DNA of 64,000 nucleotides from Algibacillus agarilyticus (lineage in GTDB: Bacteria > Pseudomonadota > Gammaproteobacteria > Enterobacterales > Alteromonadaceae), in contig NZ_QMED01000002.1 of NCBI RefSeq assembly GCF_003286125.1, positions 1-64,000 of the forward strand, written 5' to 3'. Of the stretch, positions 9,021 to 18,605 are shown piece after piece. The translations under genes and the position numbers were made by a program. The notes under the pieces were generated by a model. The model ran no database searches. It was given only the letters and a program-made list of their open reading frames with translations, and was not told the DNA's origin. How positions within the stretch are numbered: the stretch's first letter is position 1; each line of letters begins with the position of its first letter.

Positions 9021-10652
9021 TTAATCGTTACCTATTCTTTTTAATGATGGTCCATCGGTATGTGTAACTCTTTGGATCGCGATCAATGTTTCTTCATCCG
9101 CATAAGGCGTTAACGTCAAGCTTTGAGTATTTTGAAAATTATTTAAATTGCGTTGTAACAAACTATCAAATTCAGTGATCACCCTAGGTCGGCGTTGCTG
9201 AATATAAGACAGTGCATTCTCTAACCATTGAATTTGAGCTTGCTCACTCGTCGGTTTTATTTCGCCTTTAAAGTCAGTCGGTTGTTGCCAAATAACAATG
9301 GCTTCACCACGCCAATGCTCATCCAGCCAATCACGAGAAACATTAACCCTTATGTTATTTAACTGTATTTGATAGTGCTTAGTTGCTTGATTTACTTGAA
9401 ATAAAACACCATAAAAAGCTTGACCTGTAGTGTCATAAAGTTTGACCACACTAGGGTAATTAAGTTTCGTTATACGAGAAATAGATGTGTTGACAGAGTA
9501 GCATCCCAAACGCCAATCACTAATTTGCTGACAGGGTTTAACTAACGGCCCTGCTATTTCAATTTTCCATAAAGCAAATAAAGCGTTAAACGCATCATTT
9601 GAATCACGAGCACTATTTATATCTTGTTGTTTTACTAATAAACGGTTTGATTCTATTTGTTCGTTCGTGTTTACACGAGTTGGTGTGTTATTGGCTAATG
9701 GCATGCTAGAAGTGCCAATTGGCTTAACGCTTTTTTCTGATTCTTCCGGTTGACTTAACCACCACCCTGACATAAAAACAAAAATCAGTAATATAATGCC
9801 GCTCACTATTTTTATCACATTAGGTGAAACCGAATGGGTTACAACGTCATGTCCCAATGCTTCAACAGCCGCTTGCTTAATAATTTTAGCATCCACTTTA
9901 CTTTTATTTTGTCCATAAGCGCCAAGCAATGCTCTGTCGCATAACAAATTAATAATACGAGGGATACCTCCACTTAAAACATGAATTTCTTTTATTGCAG
10001 ACCGCGTAAAAATAGCCTGTTGGCAGCCTGCAACCGTTAAACGATGTACGACATAAGCGGCGACTTCATTTAACGTTAAAGGCAATAAATGGTAGCGTGC
10101 AGTGATCCGTTGCGCTAATTGCCTTAACTCTTGTCTTTTTAATAATTGTTGTAGTTCAGGTTGGCCAATTAAAATAACCTGTAATAATTTTTTAGTATTT
10201 GTTTCTAAGTTTGTTAATAAACGCAACTGCTCTAGCACTTCTGGTTTTAAATGCTGGGCTTCATCAATAATCAACAATGCATTTTGATCGGCTTTATGAT
10301 TCGCTAATAAAAAATCACGAATACTATCTGTCAGTTCTTTGATACTCGCATCTGATGAAGATTCAATCGAGAATTCATCACAAATAGTGGCTAGTAACTC
10401 ATGTTCAGTTAACGTTGGATTTAAAATAAAAGCGACTTTGGTATCGTCAGGGACTTGTTCTAATAAACAACGCGAAGTCGTGGTTTTCCCTGTTCCCACC
10501 TCACCGGTTAATAATACAAAGCCACCGGTTTCTCTTAACCCAAACATCAAATGCGCTAGGGCTTCTTTATGTCTGTCACTCATGTATAAATATTGTGGGT
10601 TGGGTGCGATCGAAAAAGGTGTATCTTTTAAGCCAAAAAATCCTTTGTACAT
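9021..10652 (-). CDS. gspA: GspA/ExeA-like AAA ATPase with C-terminal peptidoglycan-binding region
   Basis: 543 residues from the ATG at 10652 (MYKGFFGLKDTPF), which matches the family start. An upstream in-frame extension of 19 residues is not conserved in character. The AAA domain has Walker A GEVGTGKT at 50-57 and Walker B LLIIDEAQ near 125-132. A membrane segment lies at about 281-303, followed by a periplasmic region whose end (WLENALSYI onward) looks like a peptidoglycan-binding fold. With GspB it is expected to use ATP to open or bind the cell wall for secretin assembly. Divergent from cca, with 91 bp between the starts. Confidence 0.87.
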   Translation of the reverse strand: MYKGFFGLKDTPFSIAPNPQYLYMSDRHKEALAHLMFGLRETGGFVLLTGEVGTGKTTTSRCLLEQVPDDTKVAFILNPTLTEHELLATICDEFSIESSSDASIKELTDSIRDFLLANHKADQNALLIIDEAQHLKPEVLEQLRLLTNLETNTKKLLQVILIGQPELQQLLKRQELRQLAQRITARYHLLPLTLNEVAAYVVHRLTVAGCQQAIFTRSAIKEIHVLSGGIPRIINLLCDRALLGAYGQNKSKVDAKIIKQAAVEALGHDVVTHSVSPNVIKIVSGIILLIFVFMSGWWLSQPEESEKSVKPIGTSSMPLANNTPTRVNTNEQIESNRLLVKQQDINSARDSNDAFNALFALWKIEIAGPLVKPCQQISDWRLGCYSVNTSISRITKLNYPSVVKLYDTTGQAFYGVLFQVNQATKHYQIQLNNIRVNVSRDWLDEHWRGEAIVIWQQPTDFKGEIKPTSEQAQIQWLENALSYIQQRRPRVITEFDSLLQRNLNNFQNTQSLTLTPYADEETLIAIQRVTHTDGPSLKRIGND

Positions 10653-10743
10653 GGTATCTTGATGCCTACAATAAAAAGTCACGTTGAACAAAATACAACG
10701 TTTGTTCACTACTAAAAAAATTTATAGGCACAATAGTAGAGAT

Positions 10744-12012
10744 ATGAGCATCAAAAACCAAGCAGAGATCGAGAAGAAGCGTTATTTAGTCGGTGGAGCC
10801 GTACGTGATAACTTGCTAAACCTTACCGTTAAAGATAAAGATTGGGTTGTTGTTGGCGTTAATCAGCAGCAAATGCTTGATGCGGGCTTTCAACAAGTCG
10901 GTAAAGATTTTCCGGTTTTTCTGCATCCAGAAACACATGATGAACATGCTTTAGCACGCACCGAAAAAAAATTAAGTGCGGGTTATACCGGTTTTACTTG
11001 TTATGCAGAACCCGATGTTACCTTAGAAGATGATTTACGCCGTCGAGATTTAACCATTAATGCAATGGCCCAAAATCAAGCAGGCAAAATAATAGACCCC
11101 TATAATGGCCAATACGATTTAAATAATAAAACACTCAAGCATGTTTCTAACGCTTTTGTTGAAGATCCATTAAGAGTGCTTAGGGTGGCCCGCTTCGCGG
11201 CTAAATTACATCACTTAGGCTTTACTATTGCCCCCGAAACAGTCGATTTAATGCGTACCTTGGCTGAATCAGGCGAACTAGCATCATTAACACCTGAACG
11301 CATCTGGATAGAAACCGAAAAAGCATTACAAACACCGAATCCAAGAGCCTATTTTGAAGCATTAAAAGCGTGTAACGCTTTAGCTATTATTTATCCTGAA
11401 ATAGACAAACTATGGGGGATCCCCAATCCTGCAGAGTGGCACCCTGAAATCGACACGGGCGAACACACCATGCTCGTTTTGCAGCAGGCTTGCCTGTATA
11501 GCGATGATATTGCCATTCGGTTTTCCGCCCTATGTCATGATTTAGGCAAAGCCGTTACTCCCGCAAACGAATGGCCCTCTCATCATGGACATGAAAAAAG
11601 AGGAGTGCCAATTATCAAAAAACTTTGTGATCGTTTGCGTATCCCCAATGAATTAAAATCACTTGCTTGTATTGTCAGTGAGTTTCATTTGCACACTCAC
11701 AAAGCGTTTGATTTAAAAGCTCAAACTATTTTAAAAATATTCGATAGTATGGATGTGTGGCGAAAACCCGAACGTTTTAATTCATTTTTAACCTGCTGCT
11801 TAGCCGATTTTACTGGCCGCTTGGGTTTTGAAAATAGAGAATACCCGCAAATAAACTACTTAAATGACTGCCTTATCGCCGCCAATGCGATTGATATTCA
11901 AAGTATTATAAAACGAGGGTTTCAGGGCAAAGCAATACGGGAAGAATTAACTAAACAACGGATTACCGCCATAAAGACGATTAAAGCAGCACAGACACAC
12001 AACAAACAGTAA
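10744..12012 (+). CDS. cca: CCA-adding tRNA nucleotidyltransferase with HD domain
   Basis: Adds or repairs the 3' CCA of tRNAs. The ATG at 10744 gives 422 residues; an in-frame start at 10684 would add 20 residues with no family counterpart. The nucleotidyltransferase head has GGAVRD at 17-22 and the DKD metal site at 31-33, then RRDLTINAMA. The C-terminal HD phosphohydrolase domain carries CHDLGKA near residue 260, so this is the multifunctional gammaproteobacterial type. A weak AGAGA ribosome site lies just upstream. A terminator hairpin follows. Confidence 0.95.
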   Translation: MSIKNQAEIEKKRYLVGGAVRDNLLNLTVKDKDWVVVGVNQQQMLDAGFQQVGKDFPVFLHPETHDEHALARTEKKLSAGYTGFTCYAEPDVTLEDDLRRRDLTINAMAQNQAGKIIDPYNGQYDLNNKTLKHVSNAFVEDPLRVLRVARFAAKLHHLGFTIAPETVDLMRTLAESGELASLTPERIWIETEKALQTPNPRAYFEALKACNALAIIYPEIDKLWGIPNPAEWHPEIDTGEHTMLVLQQACLYSDDIAIRFSALCHDLGKAVTPANEWPSHHGHEKRGVPIIKKLCDRLRIPNELKSLACIVSEFHLHTHKAFDLKAQTILKIFDSMDVWRKPERFNSFLTCCLADFTGRLGFENREYPQINYLNDCLIAANAIDIQSIIKRGFQGKAIREELTKQRITAIKTIKAAQTHNKQ

Positions 12013-12021
12013 AAAGACGAT

Positions 12022-12065
12022 TGATTAGCCCTAATAAAAACACACTAAGGCTAATCAGTTTTTTG
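12022..12065 (+). terminator. Terminator downstream of cca
   Basis: The stem TGATTAGCC (12022-12030) pairs with GGCTAATCA (12049-12057) and is followed by GTTTTTTGG. Confidence 0.75.
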
Positions 12066-12115
12066 GTTCAAGCGCTTAAATAAAGTAACCGTTTATAAAA
12101 GCGTCAGTGGGTTTA

Positions 12116-12922
12116 TTACCAATAAACATAAGCCAGTAACACACCACCTAAAGCCAAACGATAAATAACAAATGGGAACATGCCAATACTGTTAATTATT
12201 TTTAAAAACAGATGTATACAAGCATAAGCACTGATAAATGCTAAAAATGCCCCCGTACCCAGCCCTAACCAATTAACCGCGTTAGCATCGCCTTCCGTCA
12301 CCAGCTTTAAGCTATAATAAGTTGCTGCTGCCATAATAATAGGGATAGACAACAAGAAAGAAAAACGCGCAGCTGCATCTCGTGTTAAGCCCATCATTAA
12401 ACCTGCTGTCATCGTTGCACCTGAACGTGAAGTCCCCGGAATAACGGCTAAAGCTTGAGCAAAGCCAACACCTAAAGCGACTTTCCAGTTAATGCTCTCA
12501 ATTGTTTTAACTTGTGTTGCTTTGGCATCGGCCCACCACAGTAATAAACCAAAACCAATGGTTGTACTGGCTATCACTAAAGGCGAGCGACCATAATCTT
12601 CAACAAAATCACTCATCATAAAACCAAACCCTAAACCGGGTAAAGTAGCAAAAATAATAAGCCAACCCAGTCGACTGCTTTGAGTTTGCTGCTTAGTTTT
12701 AATGGATTTAAACCAAGCGAATAATATGTCGCTTACGTCTTTACGAAAATATAAAACAACAGCTAATAATGAACCAAAATGAACAGCGACATCAAAAGCG
12801 GTTCCTTGATCTTGCCAATCAAGAATTTGAGCCGGTAATATCAAATGAGCAGAGCTCGAAATGGGTAAAAATTCAGTAATGCCTTGAATCAAGGCCAAAA
12901 CCAAAATTTGAAGAAACGTCAT
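12116..12922 (-). CDS. uppP: Undecaprenyl-diphosphatase (BacA family)
   Basis: Integral membrane enzyme that dephosphorylates undecaprenyl pyrophosphate to recycle the peptidoglycan lipid carrier. 268 residues, close to E. coli BacA (273). The N-terminal QGITEFLPISSSAH motif (13-26) and the second PGTSRSGAT motif (about residue 160) supply the catalytic residues. Multiple hydrophobic helices span the rest. First gene left of folK, with a 50-bp gap. Confidence 0.96.
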   Translation of the reverse strand: MTFLQILVLALIQGITEFLPISSSAHLILPAQILDWQDQGTAFDVAVHFGSLLAVVLYFRKDVSDILFAWFKSIKTKQQTQSSRLGWLIIFATLPGLGFGFMMSDFVEDYGRSPLVIASTTIGFGLLLWWADAKATQVKTIESINWKVALGVGFAQALAVIPGTSRSGATMTAGLMMGLTRDAAARFSFLLSIPIIMAAATYYSLKLVTEGDANAVNWLGLGTGAFLAFISAYACIHLFLKIINSIGMFPFVIYRLALGGVLLAYVYW

Positions 12923-12972
12923 GGAAAATCCTTAAATTTTATATTCCGTAAATTAAATGAGAACTAAAAGTA

Positions 12973-13467
12973 TTAATGAGCAGGCCAAATGAAATCAACG
13001 ACCCACAATGCTTGTTTGTTTTTATCAAAATCTGACCAAAGCTCAGCGTAGTTTTGCTTTAGTACAGGATGCAGAGCTTGCGGTGCTATCTCAGCGAGAG
13101 GCCACAATACAAATGCATTTTTGGTTATTTCACCACGAGGAAGTTCAACAGGGTCCTGACAAACAACATCATCATAAGTTAACAAATCAAGATCTAACGT
13201 CCGTGAACTAAATTTGGCACATTTTCGTACACGTCCATTTTCATCTTCGATTTTTTTTAAAATGTGTACAACTTCCGCAATGGGTTTTGCGGTTGAGGCT
13301 GAAATAGCCATGTTATAAAAAGGGTCGCCGCTAAAACCAACTGACTCACTCTCATATACCGATGATAGCGTTAGCTCATCAAAAAAAGTTGATAGACTGG
13401 CTACCCCGGCTCGAATATGCGCTTCACGATTAACATTACTGCCTACACTGATATAAATCGTCGCCAT
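12973..13467 (-). CDS. folK: 6-hydroxymethyl-7,8-dihydropterin pyrophosphokinase
   Basis: Transfers pyrophosphate from ATP to hydroxymethyl-dihydropterin in folate synthesis. 164 residues. SVGSNV near the N-terminus, FYNMA around residue 50 and the RTLDLDLL substrate motif around residue 90 identify HPPK. It starts 1 bp after the folB stop, so the two consecutive pathway steps are co-transcribed. Confidence 0.95.
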   Translation of the reverse strand: MATIYISVGSNVNREAHIRAGVASLSTFFDELTLSSVYESESVGFSGDPFYNMAISASTAKPIAEVVHILKKIEDENGRVRKCAKFSSRTLDLDLLTYDDVVCQDPVELPRGEITKNAFVLWPLAEIAPQALHPVLKQNYAELWSDFDKNKQALWVVDFIWPAH

Positions 13468-13468
13468 T

Positions 13469-13825
13469 TTAAATTTTTTGACCTCTTTCTATAATCACGC
13501 CCACCGTGCGGGCATTTTCTACCGCACCGGGTTTCGACAGTTTAATTTTGAGCCACTTTACCCCAAACGTCGTCATAATCAGTTCTGCTATTTGCTCAAT
13601 CATTGCCTCAAGCAATTCAAACTTTCTTGATTCAGCAAACCGCGTAACAGCTGCTGATACTTCACTATAATCCAGTGCTTTAGTAATATCGTCAGTCGCG
13701 GCAGGTTCTGAATTTGGCCATGCCATTTCAATATCAAAAATTAATTTTTGACGGATTCGCTTTTCCCAATCGTAAACACCTATACAAGAATTTACAGTTA
13801 ATTCTTCAATAAAAACAATTGCCAT
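13469..13825 (-). CDS. folB: Dihydroneopterin aldolase
   Basis: Cleaves dihydroneopterin to hydroxymethyl-dihydropterin and glycolaldehyde, the step before FolK. 118 residues, the usual length. The start (IEELTVNSCIGVYDWE), the central ALDYSEV segment and the C-terminal LSKPGAV are characteristic. First gene of the folB-folK pair, divergent from plsY. Confidence 0.94.
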   Translation of the reverse strand: MAIVFIEELTVNSCIGVYDWEKRIRQKLIFDIEMAWPNSEPAATDDITKALDYSEVSAAVTRFAESRKFELLEAMIEQIAELIMTTFGVKWLKIKLSKPGAVENARTVGVIIERGQKI

Positions 13826-13925
13826 AGTTTCGCCCTAAAATCTTTGCTATTCTTGCTTAATTCAATGCCGATGGGTTTAAAGCGAGAGTGTACCTTATTT
13901 TACTGCAAGGACAAATACAGAGCCA

Positions 13926-14576
13926 ATGACGAATTTATTCTGGCCTATGCTTTTATGTGCCTATTTGATTGGTTCTTTATCAGGAGCCCGCATTGCCCGT
14001 TATATTTTTAATACCGCTAATCCATTAACTGAAGGCTCTAAAAACCCAGGTGCGACTAACATGTACCGAATAGCGGGTTTAAAGCCGGCTGTTTTTACAT
14101 TTTTGTTTGATACCTTTAAAGCACTTATCCCCGTTTATGGTTCATTCTTTTTAAAATTACCTCCGCTTGAATTAGGTATTATTGCCATAGCGGCCTGTAT
14201 TGGCCATATTTGGCCAATATATTATCGCTTACAAGGCGGTAAAGGCGTCGCGACTGCCTATGGGTCAATGTTGCCACTTGGCATTGAGCTTGGTTTAATG
14301 CTGATGTTCACTTGGCTGATCATTATGTTTAAATCACGTTTCTCATCTTTAGCGTCCATTACCACTGCCGGACTTGCACCACTTTATATTTATTTTATCA
14401 AACCAGAATATGTCTACCCTGCAATAATGTTATGTATTTTAATTATTATTAGGCACTGGCCTAACATACAAAGGTTATTAAAAGGTGAAGAGAAAACAAT
14501 GGCTGAAAAGCAATTTTTAACGAATCTGAAAAATAGACATAAAAACAAAGCGGTTAATAAAGAGAAAAATCAGTAA
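13926..14576 (+). CDS. plsY: Glycerol-3-phosphate acyltransferase PlsY
   Basis: Integral membrane enzyme that acylates glycerol-3-phosphate from acyl-phosphate, the first step of phospholipid synthesis. 216 residues. The three family motifs are visible: GSLSGARIA near the N-terminus, GSKNPGATN near residue 40 and LQGGKGVATAYG near residue 100. The C-terminal tail is Lys-rich. It faces folB and is convergent with tsaD, the arrangement common in gammaproteobacteria. Confidence 0.95.
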   Translation: MTNLFWPMLLCAYLIGSLSGARIARYIFNTANPLTEGSKNPGATNMYRIAGLKPAVFTFLFDTFKALIPVYGSFFLKLPPLELGIIAIAACIGHIWPIYYRLQGGKGVATAYGSMLPLGIELGLMLMFTWLIIMFKSRFSSLASITTAGLAPLYIYFIKPEYVYPAIMLCILIIIRHWPNIQRLLKGEEKTMAEKQFLTNLKNRHKNKAVNKEKNQ

Positions 14577-14641
14577 GTTGTTATGCAATGCCAAAATAAA
14601 TACAACTCACTGATATAAATACAAAACGATATCCGCAGTGT

Positions 14642-15664
14642 TTACATTGCTAGCAGCTCAGTAATTGGCCATCTCGGCTTAACAACCGCATCATTGCTAA
14701 CATGTCCCGCTTTAAAACGTTGCATACCGGCATAAGCAATCATCGCTCCATTATCGGTACAAAATTCAGTTCGAGGGTAATAGACTTGGCCACCTAATTT
14801 TTTCATTAAGTCACCGAGAGCAGCCCTTAAATGGACATTAGCACTCACCCCCCCCGCAATCACAATTCGTTTTAGACCCGTTTGCTTTAATGCACGCTTA
14901 CATTTAATTAAAAGCGTATCAACAGCGGCTTCTTGAAAAGCAAAAGCGATATTGGCTTTGGTTTGTTCATTTGTGTTATCCATCCCGCCTTCGGCTCTTA
15001 ACGTGTTGGCAGCAAATGTTTTTAAACCTGAAAAGCTAAAATCTAATCCTGGTCGGTCGGTCATTGGTCGTGGAAAACGATAAACACCTTTTTCACCAAG
15101 CTCAGCTAATTTAGCTAACCGAGGACCACCGGGGTATTCAAGCCCCATAATTTTCGCTGTTTTATCAAACGCTTCACCAACAGCGTCATCAATACTCTCA
15201 CCCAAAATGGTATAGTCGCCAAGCTGTTTAACTTCAACCAACAACGTATGCCCACCCGAAACCAGTAAGGCGATAAATGGATATTCTGGCTGCTCTTCTT
15301 CTAACATAGGTGCAAGTAAATGTCCTTCCATATGATGCACGGGCACAACCGGTTTTTGCCAAGCAAAAGCTAACCCTCTCGCAATCGTAGACCCGACTAA
15401 CAGCGCACCGACCAAACCTGGCCCTGCGGTATAAGCAATAGCATCAATATCGTTTTTAGTTGAGCCACTTTCTTCTAATGCCGCATCAATAAGAGGTAAT
15501 GTTTTACGCACATGGTCGCGCGAAGCAAGCTCTGGAACTACACCACCGTAATCGGCATGTAATTTAACCTGACTATATAATTGATGAGATAACAAACCAA
15601 GCTCGTCATCATAAACGGCTATGCCGGTCTCATCACATGAGGTTTCGATTCCTAAAATGCGCAT
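14642..15664 (-). CDS. tsaD: tRNA threonylcarbamoyladenosine transferase TsaD
   Basis: Transfers the threonylcarbamoyl group to A37 of ANN-decoding tRNAs, with TsaB and TsaE. 340 residues (E. coli 337). It starts [14 protein letters not shown]; the metal site HHMEGH is near residue 110, followed by ALLVSGGHT, with GEAFDKTAK and FSFSGLKT further on. Divergent from rpsU, a classic gene order (tsaD/rpsU-dnaG-rpoD). Confidence 0.97.
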   Translation of the reverse strand: MRILGIETSCDETGIAVYDDELGLLSHQLYSQVKLHADYGGVVPELASRDHVRKTLPLIDAALEESGSTKNDIDAIAYTAGPGLVGALLVGSTIARGLAFAWQKPVVPVHHMEGHLLAPMLEEEQPEYPFIALLVSGGHTLLVEVKQLGDYTILGESIDDAVGEAFDKTAKIMGLEYPGGPRLAKLAELGEKGVYRFPRPMTDRPGLDFSFSGLKTFAANTLRAEGGMDNTNEQTKANIAFAFQEAAVDTLLIKCKRALKQTGLKRIVIAGGVSANVHLRAALGDLMKKLGGQVYYPRTEFCTDNGAMIAYAGMQRFKAGHVSNDAVVKPRWPITELLAM

Positions 15665-15744
15665 ACTTTCTTAACGTTATGGGATATTTGGCGCGTATTT
15701 TACCTACGGTTTAACTATTTCTCCAGTTTTAAGTTTAAAGTAGC

Positions 15745-15773
15745 TTTACAAGTAAAGGGCTAAGGTTTAGAAT
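15745..15773 (+). promoter_or_regulatory. Candidate sigma-70 promoter of rpsU
   Basis: TTTACA (15745-15750), a 17-bp spacer, then TAGAAT (15768-15773), about 80 bp before the rpsU start. Two hexamers with five of six matches each at ideal spacing. Confidence 0.6.
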
Positions 15774-15854
15774 GCCGCACCATTTTTTGAGTCACTCGTC
15801 CATTTTTTATGATGTGGAGCGGGTTTAAATTAACATCCTTGAGGTGCTTTTATA

Positions 15855-16070
15855 ATGCCAATCATTAAGGTAAAAGATAACGAACCGTTTGACGTTGCAT
15901 TACGCCGTTTCAAACGCTCATGCGAAAAAGCCGGTATTCTTTCTGAAGTACGTCGTCGCGAACACTACGAAAAACCAACTAGTGAACGTAAGCGTAAAAA
16001 AGCAGCAGCCGTAAAACGTTCTGCTAAGAAAGTTGCTCGCGAAAACGCACGTCGCACTAGACTTTATTAA
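15855..16070 (+). CDS. rpsU: 30S ribosomal protein S21
   Basis: 71 residues, very basic, with the invariant start [22 protein letters not shown] strong TTGAGGTG ribosome site precedes it. First gene of the macromolecular synthesis cluster; yqeY follows after 14 bp. Confidence 0.98.
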   Translation: MPIIKVKDNEPFDVALRRFKRSCEKAGILSEVRRREHYEKPTSERKRKKAAAVKRSAKKVARENARRTRLY

Positions 16071-16084
16071 GAAGAACTTCAATC

Positions 16085-16531
16085 ATGAGCTTAATTGAAC
16101 AGTTAAAATCTGCCATGAAAGATGCAATGCGAGCAAAAGAAAAAGTTCGCTTAGCAACTATTCGTATGGCACTTGCTGCGATAAAGCAAATCGAGATCGA
16201 TGAAAAGAAAGAACTTAACGATGACGACATCGTTGCTGTTTTGACTAAAATGGTTAAACAGCGTAAAGATTCGCTATCTCAGTTTATAGATGCTGGGCGT
16301 GATGATTTAGCTGCAAATGAAGCCAACGAGATTGAAGTGATTGAAGGATTTTTACCTGCTAAGTTGAGTGAATCTGAAGTTTCAGATTTAATCACAGCCG
16401 CCATTAACTCCAGCGGAGCCGAAGGCATGCAGGATATGGGTAAAGTAATGGGGGTGTTAAAACCTCAAATACAAGGTAGAGCCGATATGTCGGTTGTGAG
16501 CAAACAAGTTCGCGATCAATTAAACAGCTAG
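16085..16531 (+). CDS. yqeY: GatB/YqeY domain-containing protein
   Basis: 148 residues. The whole chain matches the YqeY family (LKSAMKDAMRAK.K start, EI.VIE.FLP core, MG.VM..LKP end), related to the tail domain of amidotransferase GatB. The role is unsettled; a link to tRNA or amidotransferase chemistry is only inferred from that homology. It shares the rpsU transcript and ends in a terminator, which separates it from dnaG. Confidence 0.9.
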   Translation: MSLIEQLKSAMKDAMRAKEKVRLATIRMALAAIKQIEIDEKKELNDDDIVAVLTKMVKQRKDSLSQFIDAGRDDLAANEANEIEVIEGFLPAKLSESEVSDLITAAINSSGAEGMQDMGKVMGVLKPQIQGRADMSVVSKQVRDQLNS

Positions 16532-16556
16532 CCAATACCCAGTTTAAAGCCTATCC

Positions 16557-16585
16557 AAAACCGCGCTATTGTGCGGTTTTGTTAT
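16557..16585 (+). terminator. Terminator after yqeY
   Basis: The stem AAAACCGC (16557-16564) pairs with GCGGTTTT (16573-16580), with an 8-nt loop and further T residues. It separates rpsU-yqeY from dnaG. Confidence 0.75.
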
Positions 16586-16738
16586 ATTTAAAGCTTAATT
16601 TTTTAATCCTATTACTCATTAAAATTAAAGAATCAACAGGCTTGAATTTTAAGATTTCATCCTCATTTAATTATACTTGATATGATCAAGTTGTAGATAA
16701 TTACAAACCTATACCTAACTTAAGGCTAACCTCTAAAT

Positions 16739-18493
16739 ATGGCCGGACGTATTCCTCGCGCATTTATTGATGACATTATAGCTCGAACAGATATTGTAGA
16801 TCTGATCGATAGCCGAGTGCGTCTAAAAAAAGCAGGTCGTAATTATCAAGCATGTTGCCCTTTCCATAATGAGAAATCGCCTTCATTCACCGTTGCACCC
16901 GATAAACAGTTTTACCATTGTTTTGGCTGTGGGGCACATGGTAACGCTATCTCATTTCTTATCGAATATGACAAGCTAGAATTTGTTGATGCAATAGAAG
17001 AACTCGCGGGCATGCATAGCATGGAAGTCCCCCGTGAAGAAGGCCAACATAAGCAAACACCAGAACAGGTTTCACAAATAAAAGCGGATTATGAGTTAAT
17101 GCAACTTGCGGCTGAGTTTTTTAATCAGCAGCTACAAACGCATGAAAAATCAGCTGACGTACAAGCTTATGTCAAAATGCGGGGGATCGAGCAAAATATT
17201 GTGCAAGCCTTCCAAATAGGGTATGCACCAGAAGCCTGGGACGCCTTATTAAAAACATTAGGGCAAACAAAACAAGCCGCACATCAATTGCGCGACTTAG
17301 GTATGCTCATCGAAAATGATAACAATAGATTGTATGATCGTTTTCGCGATAGGTTAATGTTCCCTATTCTTGATCGCCGCGGAAAATGCATTGGCTTTGG
17401 TGGTCGCATTTTAGGTGACGGCACACCCAAATATTTAAACTCGCCTGAAACGCGTATATTCCATAAAGGTAAAGAGTTATACGGTTTATATCAAGCAAGG
17501 CAAAACAATCGAAGATTAGACCGCTTATTAGTTGTTGAAGGCTATATGGACGTGGTTGCATTAGCTCAAGCCGGTATTAATTACGCTGTTGCCTCTCTCG
17601 GAACCGCGACAACACCCGAGCAAATTCAATTAATGTTTAGGTATTCACCTGAAATTATTTGTTGCTACGATGGTGATAAAGCGGGTAGAAGCGCGGCTTG
17701 GCGAGCGCTTGAAAATGCATTAATGTATTTAACAGATAACGTTAAAATGCGTTTTGTATTTCTTCCAGATAAAGAAGATCCCGACACACTGGTTAAAAAA
17801 ATTGGTGCAGCGGAATTTGAAAACCTAATCGATAACGCGAAACCCATCGAAACATTTTTATTTGAAGAATTGGCGAATCAAGCCAATATTGATAGTTTAC
17901 AAGGTAAAGCTAAACTCAATGAGCTTCTAACTCCTTTGCTCGATAAAATACCACCAGGTGAATTTAAACGGTTATTAAGCAATAAGCTTAACCAAACCTT
18001 AGGCAAAGCAGATAATTCGCACCTAGATAGAGTAAAAGAAGCCAAACAAAAACAAACAATGCGCAATCAAACCGCCAGCACCAAAGCAACACCGGTAAGA
18101 AAAGCACTTGCAATATTATTAGAACAACCCAGATTAGCACAAACATTAGCCCACATGACTGATTCTCAAATACTTGCCCTTGGGCAAGTAGAGCTGCCTG
18201 GGGTGACCTTATTTGTTGAAGTTTTAATGTACTGCCGCGCACGTGAAAACGTTAATGTAGGTCAAATACTTGAGCATTGGCGCAATAACCCAAATCAAGT
18301 CACATTAGCTAAAATATCAGCGTGGGAACACCATGTGACAGAAGAAAATCAAGAAAAAGTATTTCTCGATATTATGGATAGTTTATTAAGCTTATTCATA
18401 AAACAAAGAAAAGAAATATTGATGACAAAAGCAAGAATGAATTTAATCCAGCAAAACGAAAAAGAAGAATTAAAAGCTCTTCTTAAAATGTAA
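16739..18493 (+). CDS. dnaG: DNA primase
   Basis: Makes RNA primers at the replication fork. 584 residues (E. coli 581). The N-terminal CHC2 zinc finger has Cys40, His43, Cys61 and Cys64. The core includes the RNAP-like basic region and a TOPRIM fold with VVEGYMDV near 262 and YDGDKAG near 310. The C-terminal DnaB-binding region (after about 450) is poorly conserved, as usual. An AAGG ribosome site lies 14 bp upstream. The 207-bp gap from yqeY contains a terminator, so dnaG probably has its own promoter. A dyad CTTGATATGATCAAG at 16677-16691 is unassigned. Confidence 0.97.
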   Translation: MAGRIPRAFIDDIIARTDIVDLIDSRVRLKKAGRNYQACCPFHNEKSPSFTVAPDKQFYHCFGCGAHGNAISFLIEYDKLEFVDAIEELAGMHSMEVPREEGQHKQTPEQVSQIKADYELMQLAAEFFNQQLQTHEKSADVQAYVKMRGIEQNIVQAFQIGYAPEAWDALLKTLGQTKQAAHQLRDLGMLIENDNNRLYDRFRDRLMFPILDRRGKCIGFGGRILGDGTPKYLNSPETRIFHKGKELYGLYQARQNNRRLDRLLVVEGYMDVVALAQAGINYAVASLGTATTPEQIQLMFRYSPEIICCYDGDKAGRSAAWRALENALMYLTDNVKMRFVFLPDKEDPDTLVKKIGAAEFENLIDNAKPIETFLFEELANQANIDSLQGKAKLNELLTPLLDKIPPGEFKRLLSNKLNQTLGKADNSHLDRVKEAKQKQTMRNQTASTKATPVRKALAILLEQPRLAQTLAHMTDSQILALGQVELPGVTLFVEVLMYCRARENVNVGQILEHWRNNPNQVTLAKISAWEHHVTEENQEKVFLDIMDSLLSLFIKQRKEILMTKARMNLIQQNEKEELKALLKM

Positions 18494-18534
18494 TAAAATT
18501 AGTTTACATTTTTTATACAGTAATTGACATACCA

Positions 18535-18543
18535 TGTTATAAT
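18535..18543 (+). promoter_or_regulatory. Extended -10 element upstream of rpoD
   Basis: TGTTATAAT: a perfect TATAAT (18538-18543) preceded by TG with one base between, the extended -10 pattern. No good -35 lies at 16-18 bp. A TTGACA 8 bp upstream is too close to be its partner. Likely a secondary promoter that separates rpoD from dnaG. Confidence 0.5.
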
Positions 18544-18605
18544 TGGTCGTTTACCGTTCTCGTTTATTTATACCGAAAATTTATTAATATTAAGTGGAAG
18601 TCTGT

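Noticed and set aside
18523-18543. TTGACA and TATAAT just upstream of rpoD as a consensus promoter pair
   Set aside because: Only 8 bp separate them; sigma-70 needs about 17. The -10 was kept as an extended -10 instead.
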